A stretch of 29,288 nucleotides of DNA. It comes from a virus. The notes below the pieces were generated by a model that saw only the letters and a list, made by a program, of their open reading frames with translations, was not told where the DNA came from and ran no database searches. Positions 1-6,438 of the stretch are shown here, one piece after another. The stretch lies in the IMG/VR virus record IMGVR_UViG_3300037961_006532, positions 1-29,288 of that record. One strand, given 5' to 3'. The translations under genes were made by a program, and so were the position numbers. Within the stretch, counting starts at the first letter, position 1. Each line of letters begins with the position of its first letter.

Positions 1-141
1 TACTATAAGGTTAGCTGCAGGGCGTTGCAGCTCAGGCGATGTGGGTAAAGAGTAAATCCCGCTGTATATCTAGAAAGCTTGGAGAGGTCGCTCCTCTCTT
101 ACCTTTCGACTAAAAGCTAACTAAACGTTAGCTTTTTTTTT
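1..141 (+). ncRNA. Structured RNA, 3' portion, ending in an intrinsic terminator
   Basis: There is no convincing reading frame, but dense self-complementarity. Hairpin A pairs 13-19 with 26-32 (7 bp, loop GGGCGT). Hairpin B pairs 41-45 with 58-62, with one G-U pair and a 12-nt loop. Hairpin C pairs 81-87 with 93-99, 7 bp including one G-U pair. The terminator hairpin follows. GTTAGCT at 10-16 is identical to the 3' terminator arm (127-133), so it could pair with AGCTAAC (115-121) instead and form a closing stem that excludes the terminator. The uvsX promoter begins just after the U-run, so this is not the uvsX leader; it is the end of a separate transcript that may start upstream of the window. 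I do not recognise the family. That it is a functional RNA is inference from the stems and the terminator. Confidence 0.5.
113..141 (+). terminator. Rho-independent terminator
   Basis: A 9-bp perfect stem, AAAGCTAAC (113-121) with GTTAGCTTT (127-135), has a TAAAC loop and a run of nine T from 133 to 141. It separates the structured RNA from the uvsX promoter whose -35 box starts at 143. It is the only clear intrinsic terminator I found in the window. Confidence 0.9.
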
Positions 142-142
142 C

Positions 143-170
143 TTGAATTATAAGGAACATATATTATAAT
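143..170 (+). promoter_or_regulatory. Early-type sigma70-like promoter of uvsX (leaderless geometry)
   Basis: TTGAAT (143-148), a 16-nt spacer and TATAAT (165-170) are followed by exactly 6 nt before the uvsX ATG at 177. With usual sigma70 spacing the A of ATG would be +1. The same arrangement occurs at five other genes in the window. Confidence 0.8.
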
Positions 171-176
171 AGACGT

Positions 177-1277
177 ATGAGTAAAGAAATAGATGACGTA
201 TTGTCCGTAATTGATAAAAAGAATCCCTATGCATCATTTTTAGATGAAAGTGCTTTAAGTAACGTTGATGGTTATATTGATACCGGTTCGATGGTATTAA
301 ATGGTATTATATCAGGATCATTATTCGGTGGTGTACCTAAAAGTAGAATGACTCTATTTGCAGGTCCAAGTATGACTGGTAAGTCATTTATTGTTCAAAA
401 GATTTTAGCTAATGCTCAAAAAGAAGGTATGATACCTGTTATCTTTGATAGCGAGAATGCTATTGATAAAGACGGTGCAGAAAATTTAGGTTTAGATACA
501 AGTAAAGTAAAATACGTACCTACGTTTAGTATTGAAGAATGTCGTAATACGATTTACGATTTTTTAACTAAAGTAAAAGATAAAGGTCAAGAAGGTAAAT
601 TTATTATTGCTATTGACTCTTTAGGTAATATGGAAAGTCAGTTGCAGATTGGTAGAATGGAAAAAAGCAACGTAAGTGCTGATATGGGTAGTAGAGCTAA
701 AGCTATGAAATCTTTACTCCGTACATGTACTCAGCTAGCAGGGTTAACTAAAACTACTATATTAGCTACTAATCATATCTTTGAAGATCCATCAGCCATG
801 TTTCCTTCTTTAGTAAAGGATATGCCTGGTGGTAAAGCAGCTGTCTATTTACCTTCAGTAACTGTTCAGTTAGCTCGTAAACCTGTTAAGGTAGATAAAA
901 ATATTGATAGTGAGTTAGCCGTGGGTCAAAAGAATTATGCAGGTGTAATTTTAAGAGCTTTAACTGCAAAGAATAGATTCGTTAAGCAATACTTAGAAGG
1001 TGAAATGTATCTATCATTCGAAAGAGGTTTAGATACGTACTTTGGATTATTAGATCTTGCAGTTGGTTTAGGGGTTATAGTTCAAACAGGAGCTACTTAT
1101 CAATTACCAGACGGTACTAAACTTGGTTATTATAGTAAGTGGAAAAACGATCAAGAGTTATGGGATAATACTATTGTTCCTGGAATTGAAACTAAAATAG
1201 AACAAGAATGGAAATATGGTAATAAGAAAGATGATTATACTCCTGATGAAGTAACTGATGATCAAGAAAGCTCCTAA
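177..1277 (+). CDS. uvsX: UvsX/RecA-like recombinase
   Basis: This is a strand-exchange ATPase of the RecA/UvsX family that should coat ssDNA for recombination-dependent replication and repair. Of its 366 residues, 63-70 (GPSMTGKS) form the Walker A P-loop and 142-148 (FIIAIDS) the Walker B strand. A conserved ATNH segment and a lysine/arginine-rich stretch follow in the core, and the tail is acidic. The length is close to T4 UvsX. The start is fixed by the promoter 6 nt upstream; there is no Shine-Dalgarno sequence. The next gene overlaps the 3' end by 20 nt, so the two are co-transcribed. Family assignment is firm; choosing UvsX over cellular RecA rests on the T4-type gene context. Confidence 0.93.
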   Translation: MSKEIDDVLSVIDKKNPYASFLDESALSNVDGYIDTGSMVLNGIISGSLFGGVPKSRMTLFAGPSMTGKSFIVQKILANAQKEGMIPVIFDSENAIDKDGAENLGLDTSKVKYVPTFSIEECRNTIYDFLTKVKDKGQEGKFIIAIDSLGNMESQLQIGRMEKSNVSADMGSRAKAMKSLLRTCTQLAGLTKTTILATNHIFEDPSAMFPSLVKDMPGGKAAVYLPSVTVQLARKPVKVDKNIDSELAVGQKNYAGVILRALTAKNRFVKQYLEGEMYLSFERGLDTYFGLLDLAVGLGVIVQTGATYQLPDGTKLGYYSKWKNDQELWDNTIVPGIETKIEQEWKYGNKKDDYTPDEVTDDQESS

Positions 1278-1989
1278 TTATAATAACTTCTATTTAAATG
1301 ATAAATCTTATAATGATTATTTAAAAGACGGTTTTACTTTTAAAAATATAACTCAATCAGAAATAGAAGAATGTCTTTTAAGTTCTGATAGTTTTTTAGA
1401 TAAAGCAGAAACTTTATATTTAAAAATTAAAGAAGGGGATGTAAAACTAAGATTTGGTCCAGAATTACATTACGGTACTTTACCTTTTAGAAATACTTCA
1501 ATAAGAGAAAAAGCATCGTTAGTTAATGATGTTGATAAAAAATTCTATAAACATTTTTTTGGTGAAGGGTTAATAAGAGTTATTTTTGATTTTAAAATGA
1601 ACAATGAAAATTTATCATTAGGATATATATCATTTTGTATTCATAAAGAAGATGCTTTTTTAGGTACTATACAAACATGGTTACCTGGTAATATTTTAAA
1701 TAAAATTTCTAAAAAATATTTTAGTTGGTTGCCTATATTAGATGTTATGTTTATTGCATTTATGCAGTATATGGATAAACAGGGTATAACAAAAGTTTTT
1801 TGTTCTACAAAAAATAACAGAAAAGGAATTAATTATAGAAATTTGGTAGATGTAGAAAGTATTGGTACTATAGAAAAAGAAGATGGTAATTATTGGAAAT
1901 CAGGTACTGATTATGATGAATTTTTTGGTAAAAGATTTCCTGGGGTAAAACAAAATGAAAGATGGATGTTTAAGCTTAAGGAGCTATAA
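1258..1989 (+). CDS. Conserved hypothetical protein downstream of uvsX
   Basis: A 243-residue protein that I do not recognise. It is rich in Lys, Asn, Phe and Tyr, with no signal peptide. A hydrophobic segment around residues 155-170 (sequence near WLPILDVMFIAFMQYMDKQG) looks like a buried helix of a soluble alpha/beta protein rather than a membrane span. The C-terminal part (TKVFCSTKNNRKGINY followed by WMFKLKEL) faintly recalls the end of a GNAT-like fold, but no acetyl-CoA motif is visible. The gene overlaps the end of uvsX by 20 nt and is followed after 17 nt by queC. Its position suggests early expression with uvsX; function is unknown. Confidence 0.75.
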   Translation: MIKKAPNYNNFYLNDKSYNDYLKDGFTFKNITQSEIEECLLSSDSFLDKAETLYLKIKEGDVKLRFGPELHYGTLPFRNTSIREKASLVNDVDKKFYKHFFGEGLIRVIFDFKMNNENLSLGYISFCIHKEDAFLGTIQTWLPGNILNKISKKYFSWLPILDVMFIAFMQYMDKQGITKVFCSTKNNRKGINYRNLVDVESIGTIEKEDGNYWKSGTDYDEFFGKRFPGVKQNERWMFKLKEL

Positions 1990-2006
1990 TATAAAAAAGA
2001 GGTGAA

Positions 2007-2756
2007 ATGAAAAAGATAGTTATAACATTAAGTGGTGGTATGGATTCAGCTGTTTTATTATATAAAGCAGCTCAAGAAGCAGATGAAGTTTATACGGTAA
2101 CATTTGATTACGGTCAACGTCATAAAACTGAATTAGACTGCGTTAACCAACAATTGATAGATTGCATGGAGATTAGTAGTAGTGTTAAATTTTATAATAA
2201 AGTGTTAGATACTAAATTTATACGTGAAATGGCTCCAACGTCATCTTTAACTAATGATGATATTGATACACCTAATGTAAAAGATGTTATGGGTGAAGCT
2301 CAACCTGCATCGTATGTACCTTTTCGTAACTTAATGTTTTTAAGTATGATATGCTCTCATGCTGAAGCAGTCGGAGCTGATGAAGTATGGTATGGAGCTG
2401 CACAAGCTGATAGCTTAGCTGGTTATTGGGATGGTTCTGAAGAGTTTGTTGAACAAGTTAATAAGGTAACAGCATTGAATCGTGAAAATAGAATAACAGT
2501 TAAAGCACCTTTAATTGAAATGTCTAAAGAAGAAATAATTAAAGAAGGAGTTAATCTTGGTGTTGATTTTAGTCACACTTATACTTGTTATTCTGGAGAG
2601 TATCCTTGCGATGCTGAATCAGCTAGTAGTGCTTTACGACTAAAGGGGTTTATTGATGCTGGTTATAGAGACCCATTAGAATATAAACAACAAAAAAAGT
2701 TAGATAAACTTTATTTAGATAATAATTGTAAAGTTATTAAAAACCGTAACGATTAA
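2007..2756 (+). CDS. queC: QueC-like 7-cyano-7-deazaguanine (preQ0) synthase
   Basis: QueC converts 7-carboxy-7-deazaguanine to preQ0, with ATP and ammonia, on the way to queuosine or 7-deazaguanine DNA bases. The PP-loop SGGMDS is at residues 9-14, FDYGQRHK follows near 33-40, and YVPFRNL near 103-109 is typical of the family. The C-terminal KGF...DP segment is also present. The usual four-Cys zinc site is degraded: C194 and C201 remain, but the third and fourth Cys positions hold other residues (C201 is followed by DAESASS). A good ribosome-binding site (AGAGGTG) precedes ATG, unlike the promoter-proximal genes. The 3' end overlaps the opposing gene by 20 nt. In phages such genes usually serve DNA modification or host tRNA changes; which applies here is unknown. 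Confidence 0.88.
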   Translation: MKKIVITLSGGMDSAVLLYKAAQEADEVYTVTFDYGQRHKTELDCVNQQLIDCMEISSSVKFYNKVLDTKFIREMAPTSSLTNDDIDTPNVKDVMGEAQPASYVPFRNLMFLSMICSHAEAVGADEVWYGAAQADSLAGYWDGSEEFVEQVNKVTALNRENRITVKAPLIEMSKEEIIKEGVNLGVDFSHTYTCYSGEYPCDAESASSALRLKGFIDAGYRDPLEYKQQKKLDKLYLDNNCKVIKNRND

Positions 2757-3825
2757 GTCTTTCAACTTTCTGGAAGCGATGCATCTCTTCTCTACCTCTT
2801 TGAATCATCATTTGATTTATTTGTTGAGGTGATAATGCAATTTCTTCATGATCTTCTTCTTTTTCTTCGTCACTTTTCTTTCTTAACTTACCAGTTACAG
2901 GACATCTCTCTGCATCTTCTTCATTATCTTCATCCTCATCATCTTTTTCTTCTGATTTAGACATTGCTTTAGCTATAGCTTCTCCTCTTGCTCTTTCATA
3001 TTCAGATATTTTACCATCTTTATCAAGATCAGATTTTTTAGCATCAAATTCTTCATCATCATCGTATAGTAAAGCTGCTTCTATTTCAGCTTCTTCAGTT
3101 TCATCATCTTGACCAGCTTCATACTCTCCAACATCACCAAACTGATCATCTTCAGGTGCTTCTGCTGGTGTATACTCTTCATCATCATCTTCTTCCCCTT
3201 CAGGGAAGTCTGCTACTAACTTTTCTCTTTTACCTAAATCAATTTCATCAGCTAATTTATCAACTGATTCATATTCTCTTGGCTTAACGATAACCACTGA
3301 AACGACATCATCTTGAGCGATATCATTTAATGTAACTGATGTACCTTTAAAATCATTTAAAGTAACTCTATATTTTAAACCATTATGTTCAACTGTATAC
3401 AATTCATTACCACCTACATCACCATCATGTGATAATTTAGCTTCATCATCTAGGTTTAATTGTAAAGTTTCGAACCCTGTATCACCTTTTTTAAGTTCTT
3501 TTTCAGCACTACCAACTGGACGCATAGTTACTTTCTTTTCTTTACCCATTAATGGTTTTGATGTCATTGACACAATATTAATTGCTTTTTGTAAATCTTC
3601 ATCAGATAGTTGATCAAGATCTACGTTTGGATGGTTTCTTTGTAAATATCTCATTACTTTAGTAGCAAAATATCTAGGTGTCATAGTACCTTTCAACCCT
3701 CTAATATCTTCCATTCCCATTAGTTTAGCTCTCATTGGGTCAGAAATTTTCTTACCTCTAGCTTCTTCTAAGTACTGTTCAGTACTTTCATTTAAAATTT
3801 CTCGGTTAGTCCAGTTAATACTCAT
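2737..3825 (-). CDS. Acidic late protein with an EF-hand loop, probable virion or prohead component
   Basis: A 362-residue protein with a basic, helical N-terminal half and a very acidic second half (Asp/Glu runs around 210-260 and 294-305). Residues 266-277 (DLDKDGKISEYE) match a canonical 12-residue EF-hand calcium loop, with acidic residues at 1, 3, 5 and 12, Gly at 6 and Ile at 8. The N-terminus contains LNE (11-13), which fits the (L/I)xE cleavage rule of T4 prohead protease. A late-type octamer AATAAATA lies 5 nt before ATG. The gene runs opposite to the flanking early genes and its 3' end overlaps queC. The structural or internal-head role is inferred from the late promoter and composition; no named family is recognised. 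Confidence 0.75.
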   Translation of the reverse strand: MSINWTNREILNESTEQYLEEARGKKISDPMRAKLMGMEDIRGLKGTMTPRYFATKVMRYLQRNHPNVDLDQLSDEDLQKAINIVSMTSKPLMGKEKKVTMRPVGSAEKELKKGDTGFETLQLNLDDEAKLSHDGDVGGNELYTVEHNGLKYRVTLNDFKGTSVTLNDIAQDDVVSVVIVKPREYESVDKLADEIDLGKREKLVADFPEGEEDDDEEYTPAEAPEDDQFGDVGEYEAGQDDETEEAEIEAALLYDDDEEFDAKKSDLDKDGKISEYERARGEAIAKAMSKSEEKDDEDEDNEEDAERCPVTGKLRKKSDEEKEEDHEEIALSPQQINQMMIQRGREEMHRFQKVERLNRYGF

Positions 3826-3830
3826 AATAT

Positions 3831-3838
3831 TATTTATT
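3831..3838 (-). promoter_or_regulatory. Late-type promoter octamer for the EF-hand acidic protein
   Basis: AATAAATA on the minus strand has one mismatch to the T4 late consensus TATAAATA and lies 5 nt before the ATG at 3825. It overlaps by 2 nt the -35 box of the divergent early promoter at 3837. Confidence 0.6.
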
Positions 3839-3864
3839 GATTATTGATAATTTTCTACTATAAT
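3837..3864 (+). promoter_or_regulatory. Early-type promoter of the amidotransferase operon (leaderless geometry)
   Basis: TTGATT (3837-3842), 16 nt, TATAAT (3859-3864) and 6 nt lead to the ATG at 3871. This rules out the longer in-frame start at 3844, which would lie inside the promoter. Confidence 0.8.
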
Positions 3865-3870
3865 ATATGT

Positions 3871-4566
3871 ATGTGTGGTATATATGGTAGTAATGATTTT
3901 ACGACTTTTGAAGTTCTAAGTCAAGCTAATAGAAAAAGAGGTAACTTTTCTACCGGTGTTTTATATAAATTTAGAAATTCAAGTTATAATATTCAAAAGA
4001 TTGAAGGTGATAATCTAGATGAAATTGATTTACCTACTAATATAAAAGAAGATGGTAGTAAAAATTATGGAGATTATTTATATTTAGGTCATAATCAAGC
4101 ACCGACAAGTAGTGAAAGAGAATATGAAGAGTGGAATGCTCATCCTTTTGTATATGGTGATTGGATAGTTGCTCATAATGGTGTATTGACAAATATGAAA
4201 GAATTAGTCAATGAATACGTACCGCATCATGATTGTGCTATAGATAGTAGTATAATACCTGCTATGTTATATGAAATGGAATATAAATGTGACCCGTGTG
4301 AAGATCCTGAGACTGAGCAGCAAAATATATTATATGTTATTGAAAGATTAAAAGGTACTTTTGCATTATGGATAATGAACGTTAAAACTATGAATGTTTA
4401 TATTGCAAGACAAGGAAGCACGTTGTTTTATAAAGATAGTAATATATCATCTATTAAAGGGTGTGATTATGAAGAAGTCAAGGAAGGTATATTATATAGT
4501 TATTCATCTGAAGGAGTAGTACCGGTAGATGGATTTTTAAGTAAGTCACCGTTTTTAACATTATGA
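3871..4566 (+). CDS. Stand-alone class II glutamine amidotransferase (Ntn-hydrolase)
   Basis: A glutaminase domain that releases ammonia from glutamine for a partner enzyme. Starting at 3871 the protein begins MCGI, placing the catalytic nucleophile Cys2 at the processed N-terminus; the upstream ATG at 3844 would bury it. Residues that fit the GlmS/PurF-type pocket are HNQAPT (74-79), NAHPF (89-93), HNG (102-104) and D125. The 231 residues hold only the glutaminase domain; the synthase domain of AsnB, GlmS or PurF is absent. It should therefore act with a separate acceptor enzyme. QueC encoded nearby is a candidate because fused amidotransferase-QueC proteins are known, but sugar-amination partners are equally possible. 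The next gene overlaps by ATGA. Confidence 0.87.
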   Translation: MCGIYGSNDFTTFEVLSQANRKRGNFSTGVLYKFRNSSYNIQKIEGDNLDEIDLPTNIKEDGSKNYGDYLYLGHNQAPTSSEREYEEWNAHPFVYGDWIVAHNGVLTNMKELVNEYVPHHDCAIDSSIIPAMLYEMEYKCDPCEDPETEQQNILYVIERLKGTFALWIMNVKTMNVYIARQGSTLFYKDSNISSIKGCDYEEVKEGILYSYSSEGVVPVDGFLSKSPFLTL

Positions 4567-5051
4567 TTAAACAAGTATATTTAAAAGAATTACAAGAAAT
4601 AGATAAGTTACGAATAATAAAATGGGTATATAAAAATACTGATACTTTTATTATGAATACTTTCGGGCATGTATGGTCTGGACGTGATTGGTGGGAAAAA
4701 TTTCCTATACAAGTGTGTGTTGATGATGAAGGTAAGGTTATGGCATTGCATGCTTATACAGTCAATAATAAAAAACCTAATACTTTAAAAACTTATTATA
4801 TAGTAACTGATAAAAAACATAGAGGTAAAGGTTTAGCTAAACTATTAATTAAAAACGCAGTATATAAACATAAAGAAGATATTGAAACTTATTATGTTAA
4901 TACTGATGATAGAAGTGATGGTTCTATTTTTTATATAAGGTGGTTTGGTAATAGTTATAAAAAAGAGGAAAATGATTTTAATTCTACAGATTTAGTATTT
5001 GAGGAACCAATTTATAATATAATAGATGAAGAAACTAAAGACAACGGGTAG
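4563..5051 (+). CDS. GNAT-family N-acetyltransferase-like protein
   Basis: 162 residues. Residues 87-92 (RGKGLA), preceded by a beta strand (YYIVTDKKH), form the acetyl-CoA pyrophosphate-binding loop (R/Q-x-x-G-x-G/A) of GNAT enzymes. The following helix and a strand near 112-116 (ETYYV) fit the fold. The N-terminal acceptor-binding part is not recognisable, so the substrate (an amine on protein, sugar or nucleotide) is unknown. The start codon overlaps the amidotransferase stop in ATGA, and the 3' end overlaps the next gene by 26 nt, indicating tight coupling in the operon. Confidence 0.7.
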   Translation: MIKQVYLKELQEIDKLRIIKWVYKNTDTFIMNTFGHVWSGRDWWEKFPIQVCVDDEGKVMALHAYTVNNKKPNTLKTYYIVTDKKHRGKGLAKLLIKNAVYKHKEDIETYYVNTDDRSDGSIFYIRWFGNSYKKEENDFNSTDLVFEEPIYNIIDEETKDNG

Positions 5052-5370
5052 TCCCCGTCAATTTGATACAGGAGCTCAACGTGATAATGCTGATGGTAAA
5101 CTTCGTATGAGTTTAGTGCCTCATAAAGCATTAGAAGCAGTTATGGAACGTTATTTGCAAGGAGCAGTAACTTACGGCGAAAATAATTGGCGTAAAGGTA
5201 TGAAACATTCCGTTTTATATGATAGTACTATGAGACATTTAATGCAAGATTTTCAAGGTGATGATAGTGAAGATCATTTAGGTGCTGCTTTGTGGAATAT
5301 AATGTGTATGATTGATAATAGATATAAACTTCCAGAAATGGATGATAGAAAAAAATATGAAACATATTAG
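5026..5370 (+). CDS. Small dATP/dGTP diphosphohydrolase-like protein (DUF5664 type)
   Basis: This 114-residue protein matches from memory the phage family annotated as dATP/dGTP diphosphohydrolase N-terminal domain or DUF5664. Its hallmarks are GKLRMSLVP (24-32), YGENNW (50-55), a conserved His in the RHL segment (70-72) and EDHLGAALWN (82-91). All these fit an all-alpha metal-dependent nucleotide pyrophosphohydrolase. Such enzymes adjust dNTP pools and in some phages remove a canonical dNTP so that a modified one is used. It lies between the GNAT and glycosyltransferase genes and overlaps both. Substrate specificity is not visible. Confidence 0.65.
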   Translation: MKKLKTTGSPRQFDTGAQRDNADGKLRMSLVPHKALEAVMERYLQGAVTYGENNWRKGMKHSVLYDSTMRHLMQDFQGDDSEDHLGAALWNIMCMIDNRYKLPEMDDRKKYETY

Positions 5371-6013
5371 ATTTGTAAGTGCAACTAAAGGTAAGAAAGA
5401 AGATACACCTTTATATCAGTCTACTAAGGATTATGAGTTAGGTTTTAATGTATTGTTTTATGAAGATAATACTAAAAGTTTGCAAGAAGTATATAACGAT
5501 GCTATAAAAACTGCTAGAATTCAAAATTTAGATGTAGTTGTTTTATTGCACGATGATATTTTTATAAACGATAAAGATTTTTTAGAAAAGGTAAAAACAG
5601 AATCTGAAAAATATCCTGTCTTTGGAGTTGCAGGGGCAGCATCTTGTACTTTAAAAAAACCTGCATTATGGCATTTAATGTCTGAAAGAAAAGACCATAG
5701 AGGTGTCGTAGCGCATGGTAATGAAAAAGAGTATCATGATACAGTTTTTGGTCCTATGGGCAGAGCATTATTAATTGATGGTGTATTAATTGGTATTAAT
5801 ATTAAAAAATTACCACCAGCAGTTAAGTTTGATGAAAATTACCCATCACGATTTCATTACTATGATTTAGATTTTAGCCTTGAATGCAATAAAAAACATA
5901 TTAAAATAGGCGTAGTTGAATTGCCGATTATACATAGTAGTCCTGGATTAACTGATCCAGATGAAGAGTTTTATAAAGGTCAAGAATATTTTATTAATAA
6001 ATGGAAACGATAG
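5357..6013 (+). CDS. GT-A/GT2-like glycosyltransferase
   Basis: Starting at the ATG at 5357, the 218-residue protein begins MKHIRFVSATKGK. It carries a DxD-like HDD (65-67) after a hydrophobic strand, DGVLIG (141-146), the FHYYDLDFSLEC segment (166-177) common in GT2-type enzymes, and a late His (194) in IIHSSPG. A start at 5312 is possible but would overlap the preceding gene deeply. There is no membrane anchor, so it should act in the cytoplasm on DNA, protein or a glycan precursor. The downstream gene encodes a nucleotidyltransferase that could supply an activated donor, with 13 nt of overlap. Acceptor and donor are unknown. Confidence 0.72.
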   Translation: MKHIRFVSATKGKKEDTPLYQSTKDYELGFNVLFYEDNTKSLQEVYNDAIKTARIQNLDVVVLLHDDIFINDKDFLEKVKTESEKYPVFGVAGAASCTLKKPALWHLMSERKDHRGVVAHGNEKEYHDTVFGPMGRALLIDGVLIGINIKKLPPAVKFDENYPSRFHYYDLDFSLECNKKHIKIGVVELPIIHSSPGLTDPDEEFYKGQEYFINKWKR

Positions 6014-6438
6014 TATTAGTTACAGGAGGGTTTGACCCGTTGCATTCAGGGCATTTAGCTTACTTTAAAGCTGCGCGTAAACTGGGTGATAAACTAATAG
6101 TAGGGGTTAATTCAGATGATTGGTTAGAACGTAAAAAAGGTAAAAACTTCTTACCTTTATCTGAACGGTTTGAAATAGTATCATCTATAAAGTATATTGA
6201 TAATTGTATTTTGTTTAACGATGAAGATGATACAGCTATTGAAGCTATCAAAAACGTTATGATGTTATTTCCGTTTGATAGAATTATATTTGCAAATGGT
6301 GGTGATAGAAAACAAGGAAATGTACCAGAAGAAGCTCCTGATTTATTTCCTGATAGAGAAATAATTTTTCAATATGGTGTAGGTGGTATAGATAAAAAAA
6401 ATAGCAGTAGTTGGATATTACAAAAATGGAAAAAGTAG
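6001..6438 (+). CDS. HIGH-family nucleotidyltransferase (cytidylyl/adenylyltransferase-like)
   Basis: 145 residues. The N-terminus carries the signature GGFDPLHSGH (9-18), with HSGH at 15-18 as the nucleotide-binding HxGH motif, followed by the usual ARKLGDKLIVGVNSDDW segment. It resembles the adenylyltransferase half of HldE/RfaE and TagD-type enzymes, which join a nucleotide to a sugar- or alcohol-phosphate. The C-terminal part ends KKNSSSWILQKW in place of the usual ISTT motif, so it may be divergent. It overlaps the glycosyltransferase and helicase genes. A role in making an activated sugar for its neighbour is inference. Confidence 0.78.
   Translation: METIVLVTGGFDPLHSGHLAYFKAARKLGDKLIVGVNSDDWLERKKGKNFLPLSERFEIVSSIKYIDNCILFNDEDDTAIEAIKNVMMLFPFDRIIFANGGDRKQGNVPEEAPDLFPDREIIFQYGVGGIDKKNSSSWILQKWKK

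Noticed and set aside
1-141. A tRNA, tmRNA or preQ1 riboswitch in the non-coding start of the window
   Set aside because: No cloverleaf, no T-loop GTTCRA with matching acceptor ends, no tag-peptide frame and no preQ1-type short pseudoknot. QueC is also two genes away and has its own ribosome site.
3844-3870. Upstream ATG at 3844 as the amidotransferase start
   Set aside because: It would place nine residues before Cys2, which must be N-terminal for catalysis, and it lies within the promoter; the ATG at 3871 gives MCGI.
6060-6251. Minus-strand reading frame inside the nucleotidyltransferase gene
   Set aside because: Ser-rich composition typical of an antisense shadow, no start signal, and the plus-strand gene has clear motifs. 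The same reasoning removes frames at 9921-10109, 12203-12424 and 28855-29085.
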